A DNA stretch of 64,000 bases from Nitrospirota bacterium (lineage in GTDB: Bacteria; Nitrospirota; Nitrospiria; Nitrospirales; Nitrospiraceae): the NCBI GenBank assembly GCA_040755395.1, contig JBFMAX010000012.1, positions 1 to 64,000 on the forward strand, in the 5' to 3' direction. The notes beneath the pieces were generated by a model, which saw only the letters and a list, made by a program, of their open reading frames with translations, ran no database searches and had not been told where the DNA came from. A program made the position numbers and the translations under genes. Below are positions 8,478 to 16,893 of the stretch, piece after piece; position 1 is the stretch's first letter, and each line of letters starts with the position of its first letter.

Positions 8478-9707
8478 ATGGGCGAAAAGCACAAGGCTGA
8501 ACCGGCTTCCAATATCGAGAATCGCCTGCAGACCATCCGCATGGCGCGCGGCCTTTCGCAAACCGAACTCGCGAGGTCGGCGGGCATCACGCGTCAGGCG
8601 GTTTGCGCCATCGAAGCCAATCGGTATCTGCCCACGACGGCCGTAGCGCTTCGTCTGGCCGGCGCGCTGGGTTGCCGCGTCGAGGATCTTTTTAGCCTGC
8701 TGACGATCGGAGAGCACATCGAAGGCGATCTGGTCGGCAGCATCCCCCTTCATGCATCACATGCCGGTCAAGCCCGCGTCAAGGTCGCACGCATCGGAAC
8801 CCGGTTCGTCATCCGTCCTGTCTCGGCGCTGGGCGAGATCTTGAACTTCACCGTGCCGGCGGATGGGTTACTCATCGGCCCGGCAGGTGGTGAGCGACGA
8901 ACGGTCAAGCCGGGTAGTCGGGTCACCGTGCGGTTGCTCAGGGATCGTCGCGGGGTCGAGCAGGAGGTTGCCGTCGCCGGCTGCGACCCCGCCATCGTGC
9001 TGGCCGGTGAATATCTGCGGCGTCATCACCACGCGGCGACCGTCGTCGGCTGGACGATGGGCAGCGCGGCCGCGCTGGAGGCGCTCAAGCGGGGGGAAGT
9101 CCACATGGCCGGGCTCCATATCGTCGATGCGAAGTCGGGCGAATCGAATCTCCCGTATTTGCGGCGGCACCTCACGGGCGAAGATGTCATGGTGGTGACT
9201 TTCGCCATTTGGGAAGAGGGGCTGCTGGTGCGGAGTGGGAATCCGAAAGGCATCCGGAATATCGGCGACCTCGCGCGCGAGGATGTCACGTTGATGAATC
9301 GGGAGGGGGGGGCAGGAGCGCGGTTGTTGCTCGATCAGAAGCTGGCGGCGACGGGAATCGATCCGGCGCAGGTCAACGGATACCGCCATGTAGCGCGGTC
9401 ACATTTTGAAGTCGCGAGAACCGTGGCCGAAGGTCGCGCGGATGTGGGCATCGGCATCCGTGCTGCGGCTCGCTATTACGGACTGGACTTTATCCCGCTT
9501 CAAGAGGCGCGGTATGACTTGGTCGTCCCCAAGGCGGTGATCGCTTCGCATCCGACTCTCTCGGTCCTGTTGGACACGATCGTCAGCCGGCCGTTTCGCA
9601 CCGAGGTGGAAGCGTTGGGCGGGTACGATACGAGGGAGACGGGAACCGTCAGAAGCCTGCGGGGATCGCGTGTCGTCCACGCGAAAAGCAGAAAGGAGGA
9701 AGGCTAG
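8478..9707 (+). CDS. XRE-type regulator fused to a molybdate/tungstate-binding-like PBP domain
   Basis: This 409-residue protein has two parts. Residues about 13-70 are a Cro/C1-type HTH (LSQTELARSAGITRQAVCAIE). Residues about 200-400 are a periplasmic-binding-protein-like domain (VVGWTMGSAAALEALKRGEVHMAGLH onward), the architecture seen in oxyanion-sensing one-component regulators. The ATG at 8478 was chosen because it fits the promoter and the HTH start. The downstream ModA-like gene begins at the base after its stop codon. It probably senses cytoplasmic molybdate, tungstate or a related anion and controls the locus to 17981. Which anion it binds cannot be read from the sequence. Confidence 0.88.
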   Translation: MGEKHKAEPASNIENRLQTIRMARGLSQTELARSAGITRQAVCAIEANRYLPTTAVALRLAGALGCRVEDLFSLLTIGEHIEGDLVGSIPLHASHAGQARVKVARIGTRFVIRPVSALGEILNFTVPADGLLIGPAGGERRTVKPGSRVTVRLLRDRRGVEQEVAVAGCDPAIVLAGEYLRRHHHAATVVGWTMGSAAALEALKRGEVHMAGLHIVDAKSGESNLPYLRRHLTGEDVMVVTFAIWEEGLLVRSGNPKGIRNIGDLAREDVTLMNREGGAGARLLLDQKLAATGIDPAQVNGYRHVARSHFEVARTVAEGRADVGIGIRAAARYYGLDFIPLQEARYDLVVPKAVIASHPTLSVLLDTIVSRPFRTEVEALGGYDTRETGTVRSLRGSRVVHAKSRKEEG

Positions 9708-10568
9708 ATGATCGTTCCAATCAGAATCGCGGCGTCTGCCCTGGTGTTCTTGTGCGTCGGACTGTTCTGCCGGTTGGAGCTCGCACGGGCTGAGTTGTTA
9801 GTGATTGCCGCCTCACCAACCGTCAAGGTGCCGCTCGAAGCGCTCGGCAACGCGTTCGAAGCGCAGTTCCCCGGCACACGGGTTCGGTTGCATGTCGAGC
9901 CTGCGCTGGAGCTGCGCCAGACGATTGCCGGCATGCAAAACAATTTGATGGTCAACATCCACCGGGGGCGAGGGCTGATTCATCTCATTGCACCGGGGGG
10001 CGACGAATTGCTCACCCGCCTGGAGTCCAAAAACTACATCCGGCCGGGGTCGCGTCGGCCATATGCGGTGCAGCCGTTGGTGCTGGTGGTGCCGGAGTCG
10101 GTGGTCGAGGCGCCGATGACGTTCGAGGCGCTGGCACAGGGTGAGCGCCTGCGGATCGTCATCGCCGATCCGGCCGTGACGATCCTGGGGCAGAAGAGCC
10201 GAGCCCTGCTCCAATCGCTCGGACTCTGGCAGGCCGTGAACGGGCGGTTGACTCTCGCTGCGGATGCCCGCGGCGTCATCGATCACCTGATGCGAGGAGA
10301 GGCCGATGTGGGCATCCTGTTCGGGCCTGAGGCCGTACGAGAGCAACAGCGCATCCGCATTGCGGCAGTTGCGAATCACGGACAGACGGAGGCGGTGGTC
10401 TATTCGCTGGCTATGGACGCCGAATGTCCGGACCGAGCTCTCGCCCAGCGATTTATCGAATTCACGCAGGGGAGGGAAGCGCAAGCCGCGTTGCGATCGC
10501 TCGGGTATCTGTCGCCGGTCGAAGCGTTGAATGGGAAGGCGCCGGAGGCGATGACGGCGGGCCGATAG
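9708..10568 (+). CDS. ModA-like periplasmic oxyanion-binding protein
   Basis: This is a 286-residue exported binding protein with a signal peptide ending near LARA and the mature start ELLVIAASPTVKVPLEALG. Its fold resembles the ModA/WtpA superfamily, with LRIVIADPAVTILGQKSRALLQSLGLW and GEADVGILFGPEA corresponding to the second lobe. It differs from the canonical ModA at 13617: the usual alternating anion-contact serines after the first strand are only partly recognisable. The ligand may therefore be tungstate, another oxyanion or something else. The ATG directly follows the regulator stop, so the two form one operon. Confidence 0.8.
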   Translation: MIVPIRIAASALVFLCVGLFCRLELARAELLVIAASPTVKVPLEALGNAFEAQFPGTRVRLHVEPALELRQTIAGMQNNLMVNIHRGRGLIHLIAPGGDELLTRLESKNYIRPGSRRPYAVQPLVLVVPESVVEAPMTFEALAQGERLRIVIADPAVTILGQKSRALLQSLGLWQAVNGRLTLAADARGVIDHLMRGEADVGILFGPEAVREQQRIRIAAVANHGQTEAVVYSLAMDAECPDRALAQRFIEFTQGREAQAALRSLGYLSPVEALNGKAPEAMTAGR

Positions 10569-10596
10569 GGATGGCAGGAAATTTTTTTTATGAGGA

Positions 10597-10626
10597 AGTT
10601 GTCAACTATAGCAGTCAGAATATCAT
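10597..10626 (+). promoter_or_regulatory. Promoter with symmetrical AGTTG-T-CAACT operator
   Basis: AGTTGTCAACT (10597-10607) is a perfect 5-bp inverted repeat around one base. It overlaps TTGTCA (-35, 10599-10604), which is 16 bases from TATCAT (-10, 10621-10626). TTGTCAACTATA (10599-10610) is identical to the reverse strand of 8431-8442. The element drives the second part of the locus, beginning with the lipoprotein at 10654. Confidence 0.6.
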
Positions 10627-10653
10627 TCATCCTGACTAGAGGAGGACAGGGGC

Positions 10654-11346
10654 ATGACCGACAACGAAGAGAGCGTGATGAGTCGTCGCCGGCCGCTGAA
10701 GCAGTGGAGCAAGCGGGTTCTGACAATTGTTCTGCTGGGAACCTTCCTGGCCGCAGCCGGGTGCGCCAGGCTGCCGTATACCACGCAGGTGGTGCAGGAA
10801 GATCAGCGGGTGCTGGTCGCCATTCAGCGGGAGGTTGTGCCGGTGAGCTACACCCATCCGGTCAAGCTGAGCGCGCAAGAGATTCGAAGCATTCTGAAAG
10901 GCTTTTCGATCCGGGAGAAAAAGGCATTGCCGTTGCGCTGGTTTGCCGAAGAGAAACCGCCCCAACCGCTGTTTCGCGAGGATGAGCTGAATGTGCTGGT
11001 TTCGCATCTCTCGGTCGCTCTGGAAAAGGTCGGGCCGAGCGACCGGGTCGCGTTTTCCGTGTTCGCGCCCGGGTTCAATCCGGCGGTCGCTCGCGATACG
11101 ACGTCGGGCTGGATCGCCGTGCGCGATCCCTACTGGCATCTGACGATCGATCATTTTCACGTTCAAATCCCCACCAGGAAATCCGATCAGTACGATCCCA
11201 ATTATCCGCTCGTGCCGCCGGTGCCGGGCAACTACCTCCTCATGTTCGAGCCGGGACGGTTTTGGGTCACTGATCCAGCGAGGGGTGTCCGGGCAGTGGA
11301 CTATCGGGAATTTCTCAAGTCGGCGGAGTCGTTACCGGCCCGGTGA
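10654..11346 (+). CDS. Lipoprotein of a Nitrospira-type family (unknown function)
   Basis: This is a 230-residue protein with a lipoprotein signal (VLLGTFLAAAGC, lipobox AAGC). The mature part contains HPVKLSAQEIRSILKGF, a segment of the form F-x-E-D-E-L-x-x-L-x-x-x-L-S-x-A-L, then SDRVAFSVFAPG and DYREFL near the end. The same order of motifs is present in the lipoprotein at 32562-33575, so the two are paralogues. No catalytic residues or known domain are recognised. It is the first gene behind the AGTTGTCAACT promoter and is followed by the porin, so it may be an accessory lipoprotein of the outer-membrane uptake step. Confidence 0.75.
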   Translation: MTDNEESVMSRRRPLKQWSKRVLTIVLLGTFLAAAGCARLPYTTQVVQEDQRVLVAIQREVVPVSYTHPVKLSAQEIRSILKGFSIREKKALPLRWFAEEKPPQPLFREDELNVLVSHLSVALEKVGPSDRVAFSVFAPGFNPAVARDTTSGWIAVRDPYWHLTIDHFHVQIPTRKSDQYDPNYPLVPPVPGNYLLMFEPGRFWVTDPARGVRAVDYREFLKSAESLPAR

Positions 11347-11410
11347 TGCTCGTCCGTCAGCGCATCACGGAGCGGTTCTCGCGTCGTTCGGATCGAAGGG
11401 AGGAAGATCT

Positions 11411-13165
11411 ATGAAAGGTCAGGACGTGGAAGCGCAGGCCGCCGGTCGCGACGCCGGTCGTTTCTGTCGCTGGGGCACGTGGGTCTTGGTGGCGGTCGGG
11501 TTTATCGCCTGGAGCGTTCCGGCCATGGCCGTGGAAGGCGGAAAGCTCATCGAAAAAGACGGCAAGTACGTCTTTGTGGAAGATCAGGATCCGGCGCTCA
11601 AGCTGCTGTTGGAGCGGGCCGTCAAACAGGGATGGATTACCGAGGAGGAATACGAACGGGTGAAAAAAGAGTCGGAGGAGCGCGCCTATCTCCTCTCGCC
11701 GAGCTTCAAAGCCTGGTACGACCGGGGTTTTAACTTCTCGATGAACGACAACAGCTTCTTCCTCAAGATCCGGTTCCGGGGCCAGATGCGCTTCACCCAG
11801 CGGTTTCAGAACGACGCCTGGCGGAACCCTGGCGACGCGAAGAATTTTCCCGAGCTGCTGGGCGTCTTCGGCGATTATCGGGCGACTCGGCTCGGGGCGA
11901 CCGCGTCAAGCTTCAATATTCGGCGCGCCCGGCTCTACTTCATGGGGCATCTCTTTAGCCCGGACTTCAAGTATTACACCCAGTTCTCCGGAGAGACCGC
12001 GGAGAACTCGCAGACCCCCAGCGCGGTTCGGGTGCTCGACTTGGCGCTGACCAGCTCACATGTTTCCTGGTTGAACGTGCAAGCGGGGCAGTACAAGGTG
12101 TTCTTCAACCGTGCGCAGATCAACTCGACTGCGTCCATGCAGTTCGCCGAGCGGGCGCTCGTCATGGATGCCTTTACCGCCAGCGGCCTTGACCGGCGGG
12201 ACATTGGCCTCACGATCATGAACGACGAAGAAATTTACCCCGTCAACTATTACTTCGGAGTCTTCAACGGGGCCGGTCCAAGCTTCAATCGCCTGGGCGG
12301 GTTTTTCAGCGAGGAGCCGACCCCCGGGTGTCCGGGCGGCACAACGGGCCAGAATCCCTTTCCTTCTACGACCGGCTGCGCGCCGCCGCAGCGGAACATC
12401 AACGCGAACCTCCGGTCGAACCTGAACCAGCTCATGTACTCGGCCCGCGTGATGTGGAACGTGATGGGCCGGCCCGGGTACGGGGAAGGCGACCTCGCCT
12501 ACTCCGAGACGCCGCAGATGGCCATCGGAGGCGGGTTTTCCTACAATCCAGCCGTAGACACAAGCTCGAACAGCTCGTTTATCGGCACCGACCTCGCCAA
12601 CCTCAACTTTCGCCGGCAGCTTGCCACCTTTGGGAATGGCCGTGCCTTGGGTTGGGGTGTTGTGGATTTTGCCACCTGGGGAGTGGACGGAGTCTTCAAG
12701 TACCGGGGGTTCTCGCTCCAGGGCGAATATTATTTCAAAAATATCACCAGGCATAACAAGGGGCTGCCCTGCATGAGGGCGGTCGCGAACAACGACCCGA
12801 ACACCGGCTGCACGGCGTTCGCGCCAGGACTGCTGGGCAATTCCATGGGCTGGTATGTCCAGAGCGGATACTACCTCGTTCCTCGCACGCTGGAGGTGGC
12901 CGCCCGCTATGCCTATTGGGACCCGGACACCAACTCGGCGGATGATCTTGTGCGACAGGTGGATGTGTCGCTGAACTGGTTCCTGGGAGGGACCTACGAC
13001 CACCAGATCATGCTGACGTTCAGCAACATCCAGATGGGGACCGGCGGCTATGCGATCGGCCGGAGCGATCCGCTGCCGCCCGGTTCTGGCTCGGTGCCCC
13101 TGGACGCGGTTGGCGGGACGCTGATCCAGAACATGATTCGGGTCCAGTACCAGCTTTTCTGGTGA
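11411..13165 (+). CDS. Phosphate-selective-type (OprO/OprP-like) porin
   Basis: This 584-residue protein starts at the ATG at 11411 behind a GGGAGGAAG Shine-Dalgarno. It has a signal peptide ending near PAMA, then a short helical segment (GWITEEEYERVKKESEE) and a long barrel with FLKIRFRGQMRF, FNIRRARLYFMGHLFSPDFKYYTQ and the C-terminal IRVQYQLFW ending in Trp. These features match the OprP/OprO porin superfamily, which has anion-selective channels. Its place between binding-protein genes of the molybdate locus suggests it admits molybdate or a related oxyanion across the outer membrane. That role is inferred from position. Confidence 0.85.
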   Translation: MKGQDVEAQAAGRDAGRFCRWGTWVLVAVGFIAWSVPAMAVEGGKLIEKDGKYVFVEDQDPALKLLLERAVKQGWITEEEYERVKKESEERAYLLSPSFKAWYDRGFNFSMNDNSFFLKIRFRGQMRFTQRFQNDAWRNPGDAKNFPELLGVFGDYRATRLGATASSFNIRRARLYFMGHLFSPDFKYYTQFSGETAENSQTPSAVRVLDLALTSSHVSWLNVQAGQYKVFFNRAQINSTASMQFAERALVMDAFTASGLDRRDIGLTIMNDEEIYPVNYYFGVFNGAGPSFNRLGGFFSEEPTPGCPGGTTGQNPFPSTTGCAPPQRNINANLRSNLNQLMYSARVMWNVMGRPGYGEGDLAYSETPQMAIGGGFSYNPAVDTSSNSSFIGTDLANLNFRRQLATFGNGRALGWGVVDFATWGVDGVFKYRGFSLQGEYYFKNITRHNKGLPCMRAVANNDPNTGCTAFAPGLLGNSMGWYVQSGYYLVPRTLEVAARYAYWDPDTNSADDLVRQVDVSLNWFLGGTYDHQIMLTFSNIQMGTGGYAIGRSDPLPPGSGSVPLDAVGGTLIQNMIRVQYQLFW

Positions 13166-13297
13166 GCCTGCATTCTGAGACGGACGGTGCATAAGGGGCC
13201 CCTGTGCGGGGAGAAAGGAGGACCGGTGTTGGGATTGCAACGACGCCCGACAACGTGGGACCGGGTGAATATTGTGATTGATCCTAGACAAGTTGAG

Positions 13298-13440
13298 GCG
13301 AGGCGATATGGAGCCTCGTTGCTCAGCTCGATGCAACGGGTGACACGGACGTTGAGCCTCTGAGCGTCAGGCACATTGCATGAAGAAGAGCAATGGGTGC
13401 CCCAACGAAGCTGGAAAGCTTTTTCAACATCCTGCTACAG
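13298..13440. repeat. Long intergenic repeat, copy A
   Basis: This element of about 140 bp contains two hairpin cores: CGTTGCTC...GATGCAACGGG and CATTGC...GCAATGGGTGCC. It ends in AAAGCTTTTTCAACATCCTGC. It aligns along its whole length with 14949-15090, sharing for example ACGGACGTTGAGCCTC and TTTCAACATCCTGC. It lies in the 450-bp gap between the porin and modA, where no gene was found. Confidence 0.75.
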
Positions 13441-13616
13441 CTCCGCCTGGTCACCCGTCGCATCGGGGAGTTCACGCGTGTTCCTCCTGGCTCCCCGGAG
13501 GGGGAAGGGGACTCGCGGTGTCGAGGCCTCTTCCTCCCTGTGCAACGAGTGAATGATCGAGGATGCACCACGGCTGGGGAAACAGAGAACAGGAGTAACC
13601 ATAAGGAGACACTGAG

Positions 13617-14441
13617 ATGACAGACAATGCTGTGAGGCGATGGATGTGGTCAGAACCGATCGTGACCGGTCTCTTAAGTCTTGCGATGACGGCGTGGCTG
13701 TGCTGGGTGCCGTCGGCCGATGCCGGCGAATTGACGGTGGCGGCGGCGGCGGATTTGAGCTACGCCTTCAAGGATTTGGTCGCGGAGTTCGAACGACAAA
13801 CCGGAGAGCACGTGAAACTCTCTTTGGGCTCATCGGGTAATTTTTACTCGCAGATTTCCAACGGCGCCCCCTTCGATCTGTATTTTTCCGCCGATATCGG
13901 ATATCCAAGGAAACTTATTCAAGAGGGCCTTGCCGTGCCGATCTCTCTGTACCACTATGCGACGGGACGCATCGTGCTGTGGGTGCCGAACGGCTCGAAG
14001 CTGGATGTGACGAAAGGGATGGATGTCCTGCGTGATCCGTCGATCAAAAGAATTGCCATCGCCAATCCCAAACATGCTCCCTATGGGCGGGCGGCGGTGG
14101 CGGCCATGGAACACTTCAAGGTCTATGACCGGGTGAAGGACAAGCTCGTACTGGGCGAGAATGTCTCGCAGGCGGCCCAATTTGCGCAGTCCGGGGCCGC
14201 CGATATCGGGATTATCGCGCTTTCCTTGGCGCTCGCTCCGCCGGTCCAAGCCGTCGGAACGTATTGGCTGATCCCTCAGGAGGCTCATCCGAGGATTGAT
14301 CAAGGAGCGGTGATCGTGAAATCTTCGAGGAATCAGGACAGCGGCAAGAAGCTTCTGGAGTTCTTGCAGACACCGGCTGCGAGAGCCGTGATGAAACGGT
14401 ACGGGTTTCTCCTGCCAGGGGAAGATGGTGCGGCGCCGTGA
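13617..14441 (+). CDS. modA: Molybdate ABC transporter, periplasmic binding protein ModA
   Basis: This is a 274-residue protein with a signal peptide ending near SADAGE. The ModA pattern follows: LTVAAAADLSYAFKDL, then KLSLGSSGNFYSQI, FDLYFSADIGYP, IAIANPKHAPYGRAA and SGAADIGIIALSLA. The serines and alanines that normally hold the molybdate oxygens are in place. It works with ModB (16219) and ModC (16878) of the same strand, from which it is separated by small genes and a permease. A good AAGGAGA ribosome binding site precedes the ATG. Confidence 0.93.
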   Translation: MTDNAVRRWMWSEPIVTGLLSLAMTAWLCWVPSADAGELTVAAAADLSYAFKDLVAEFERQTGEHVKLSLGSSGNFYSQISNGAPFDLYFSADIGYPRKLIQEGLAVPISLYHYATGRIVLWVPNGSKLDVTKGMDVLRDPSIKRIAIANPKHAPYGRAAVAAMEHFKVYDRVKDKLVLGENVSQAAQFAQSGAADIGIIALSLALAPPVQAVGTYWLIPQEAHPRIDQGAVIVKSSRNQDSGKKLLEFLQTPAARAVMKRYGFLLPGEDGAAP

Positions 14442-14481
14442 CCGTCCGCACGGCGACCGGTTGTGCTGGTGGAGGATTGCC

Positions 14482-14787
14482 GTGAAGGCAGTGGCAGCAT
14501 GTGTCGCCGTTTTCGTGTGCAGTGGCTGCTCGATCGGAGCGACGCTGGTCAATGAAACTCCGAACGGCGGGGTCGTCACCTATGCATTCAAGGATGAACG
14601 GGGCGGGCCCGTCGTCTCGCCTTACCGCAAACGGGCGCTCGAATTGATGGCGGACAGATGCCCCCGAGGCTATCGCGTGATTCGAGAAGGCGAAGCGCGG
14701 AGGTACGGCACGGGAGCCGGGTTTCGGGAAGGCATGGAAGACGAGCCGATCGGTCGGCGCTGGGGCATTCAGTTCGAATGCAAATGA
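14482..14787 (+). CDS. Small lipoprotein, unknown function
   Basis: I start at the GTG at 14482, which has GGAGG six bases upstream and gives 101 residues with a clean lipoprotein signal (AVFVCSGC). An ATG at 14425 would lack a signal and overlap modA. The mature part (ATLVNETPNGGVVTYAF, then RALELMADRCPRGYRVIREGE) resembles small outer-membrane-associated lipoproteins that occur in many Nitrospira and proteobacterial genomes. No function is assigned. Confidence 0.65.
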   Translation: MKAVAACVAVFVCSGCSIGATLVNETPNGGVVTYAFKDERGGPVVSPYRKRALELMADRCPRGYRVIREGEARRYGTGAGFREGMEDEPIGRRWGIQFECK

Positions 14788-15023
14788 GAACCAAGCATGT
14801 TCTGCATTGTCTACTGGGGATCGGCCTGCTGGTCGCGGTGCTGGCATGGGCTGAAGACCGGGTTTCGAACGCGCCTCACCATTTGAGCACCTCGCAGACT
14901 GCAGATTGTCCAGCAACGCCGTCCTCAAGCGCGGTCGCAGTGAGTGAAGAGGCGAGGCGCACCGAGGACCCGTTGCTCTGTTTGATGCAACGGGTGAAAC
15001 GGACGTTGAGCCTCCGAGCGTAG
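14784..15023 (+). CDS. Possible small exported protein
   Basis: This 79-residue frame begins with ATG overlapping the preceding stop (ATGA) and has a convincing signal sequence (MRTKHVLHCLLGIGLLVAVLAWA). However, its last third runs into the intergenic repeat at 14949-15090, so the C terminus is repeat-derived. It may be a gene truncated by repeat insertion. No family is recognised. Confidence 0.35.
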   Translation: MRTKHVLHCLLGIGLLVAVLAWAEDRVSNAPHHLSTSQTADCPATPSSSAVAVSEEARRTEDPLLCLMQRVKRTLSLRA

Positions 15024-15090
15024 GACCCATTGCAAAAGGGACGCAATGGGTGCCCCCAACAAAGCTGGCGGTCTGTTTCAACATCCTGCC
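14949..15090. repeat. Long intergenic repeat, copy B
   Basis: This is the second full-length copy of the repeat at 13298-13440. It contains ACCCGTTGC/GCAACGGGT and CCCATTGC/GCAATGGG hairpins and the end TGTTTCAACATCCTGCC. It lies between the small exported frame and the molbindin gene, 28 bases before the molbindin ATG. Confidence 0.75.
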
Positions 15091-15117
15091 TGTGAGCGTA
15101 AATAAAAGGAGGGCATC

Positions 15118-15321
15118 ATGAAGCTCAGCGCGCGGAATCAATTTCAAGGCATGGTAACGAGCATCAAAGAGGGCCAGGCGATGGCTGAAGTGGTCGTCAA
15201 GATCGGCAACCTGGAATTTGTGGCGGCCATTACGGATGGTTCGGTGAAGAACATGGGATTAAAGGTGAATGACTCCGTGCTGGTTGTCGTGAAAGCGACG
15301 GATGTCCTGATCGGGAAATAG
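15118..15321 (+). CDS. Molbindin (single Mop/TOBE domain)
   Basis: This 67-residue protein is one Mop domain: KLSARNQFQGMVTSIKEG at the N terminus, EVVVKIGNLEFVAAIT in the middle and VNDSVLVVVKATDVLIGK at the end. Molbindins assemble as hexamers that hold molybdate or tungstate in the cytoplasm and buffer its supply. A GGAGGGCATC ribosome binding site precedes the ATG. The gene is between modA and modB, consistent with molybdate homeostasis. Confidence 0.93.
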   Translation: MKLSARNQFQGMVTSIKEGQAMAEVVVKIGNLEFVAAITDGSVKNMGLKVNDSVLVVVKATDVLIGK

Positions 15322-15328
15322 GGTGCAG

Positions 15329-16222
15329 ATGGATCAAGCTTGCCGGTCTCAGGCGCCCTTCGTGGCTGATCCGGATGTGATGCGTGCGGGAGGGCGTCGG
15401 TCCGCGATGGCCTTGGCGTACGGCGTGCCGATCGGGATGTTGGGCGGTTTGATCGGTTTGGGCGGTGCAGAGTTCCGCTTGCCGGTGCTGGCGGGCCCCC
15501 TGAAATATCGTGCGTGCCAGGCGGTGGCCCTATATTTGGCGGTCACGCTGGCGACGGTCACGGCGGTGTTGGGCACTCGCGGCGGGGCTCTTCCGCTTGA
15601 CTCTTTCGCACGTCGTATTCCGGCGATGTCGGCGCTGATCGGCGGATCGGTCATCGGCGCGTCGTTCGGCCCTGCGTTAGGCGGTCGGTGGTCCGATCGG
15701 CACCTTGATCGAGTGGTGTTCGTTCTGTTGGTCGGCCTTGGCTGCGGATTGATGCTCGACAGTGTTCTGATCCATGAACCGGTGAGGCTGATCGACCGTT
15801 CGGCGCCAAGCCGGGTCGGAGCGGGCTTCTTCTTCGGCGCGGTCATCAGGCTTATCAGCGGTCAGTTGGGTGTGGCCGGAGGTGAACCCCTCATTCCGAC
15901 GCTGATCTTTGCGTTCGGATGGGACATGCAGACCGCCGGCACGGCGAGTCTCCTAATCAGTATGCCGATGGTGGTGATCGGCTTGATCGGTCACGCCAGG
16001 CAAGGCTCTTTCACGGACCGGCGGGCATGGGGTGAAACCGTGCTTCCGATGAATGTAGGGTCGATGCTCGGCGCGGTGATGGGAGGCTTGCTGGTCAACG
16101 CGGTGTCTCTTTCCATGCTCAAGACATTGCTGGGGGTGATTCTCATCATTTCTGCGTGGAAAGTCTTTCTAAAAGAACGGCCGTATGAACGAGCTATCGG
16201 ACGGGAGGGGGCTCGGTCTTGA
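15329..16222 (+). CDS. TSUP-family permease (TauE/SafE-like)
   Basis: This protein of about 297 residues has eight or so predicted transmembrane segments and the TauE/SafE signature glycine-rich helices, GMLGGLIGLGGAEFRLPVL and SGQLGVAGGEPLIPTLIF. The family transports sulfite, sulfoacetate and related anions, usually outward. The ATG at 15329 is used; a GTG six bases upstream is an alternative. It overlaps the modB start by four bases. Its presence inside a molybdate locus may reflect export of a competing oxyanion, which is an inference. Confidence 0.85.
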   Translation: MDQACRSQAPFVADPDVMRAGGRRSAMALAYGVPIGMLGGLIGLGGAEFRLPVLAGPLKYRACQAVALYLAVTLATVTAVLGTRGGALPLDSFARRIPAMSALIGGSVIGASFGPALGGRWSDRHLDRVVFVLLVGLGCGLMLDSVLIHEPVRLIDRSAPSRVGAGFFFGAVIRLISGQLGVAGGEPLIPTLIFAFGWDMQTAGTASLLISMPMVVIGLIGHARQGSFTDRRAWGETVLPMNVGSMLGAVMGGLLVNAVSLSMLKTLLGVILIISAWKVFLKERPYERAIGREGARS

Positions 16223-16893
16223 ACTGGACCGCGATTTGGCTCACGCTGAAGCTCGCATCCCTCACGTCGCTTGTGCTGCTGGTGATCGGTCTGCCCATCG
16301 CCTATTGGGTCAGCTTTTCGCGATGGCGGTGGAAATTCCTGGTCGAGTCGGTCGTGGCGCTACCGCTGGTCTTGCCTCCCACCGTATTGGGATTCTACAT
16401 CCTCGTCGCGATCGGACCATATAGCCCGGTCGGCCGGCTCTATGCGGACCTGGTCGGCCATCCGTTACCCTTCACCTTCGAAGGGCTACTCATCGCCTCG
16501 GTTCTCTATAGCCTGCCGTTTGCCGTGCAACCCTTCGCCTCAGCCTTTGATCAAGTCGATCGGCGGCTCATCGAAGCGTCCTGGACGCTGGGGGTCTCCA
16601 AGCTCGGCACCTTCTTCAAGCTTATTGTCCCGCTATCTATGGCCGGCGTCATCACCGGTGCGGTGCTGAGCTTCGCCCATACGTTGGGCGAATTCGGGGT
16701 TGTCTTGATGGTCGGCGGCAACATCGAAGGCGTGACGCGCACGGTCTCGATCGATATTTATGATGAGGTCCAGGCACTGAATTATGCCGGGGCTGCGAAG
16801 ACCGCCGCATTTCTTCTGGTTGTCTCTTATGCGGTGTTGCTCGTCGTCTACGCCATGAATCGAAGGGTTGGGGCGGCATGGCCGCAGAAATGA
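16219..16893 (+). CDS. modB: Molybdate ABC transporter permease ModB
   Basis: This 224-residue inner-membrane permease starts with a TTG that overlaps the upstream stop. It shows five or six membrane spans and the EAA loop contacting the ATPase (EASWTLGVSKLGTFFKLIVPLSMAG read along 120-145). FAHTLGEFGVVLMVGGN is the hallmark stretch of ModB. It overlaps modC by 16 bases. It forms the channel with ModA and ModC. Confidence 0.93.
   Translation: MNWTAIWLTLKLASLTSLVLLVIGLPIAYWVSFSRWRWKFLVESVVALPLVLPPTVLGFYILVAIGPYSPVGRLYADLVGHPLPFTFEGLLIASVLYSLPFAVQPFASAFDQVDRRLIEASWTLGVSKLGTFFKLIVPLSMAGVITGAVLSFAHTLGEFGVVLMVGGNIEGVTRTVSIDIYDEVQALNYAGAAKTAAFLLVVSYAVLLVVYAMNRRVGAAWPQK

Noticed and set aside
12056-13336. 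426-codon frame antisense to the porin
   Set aside because: It is a shadow of a long GC-rich gene, and its end lies in the intergenic repeat region.
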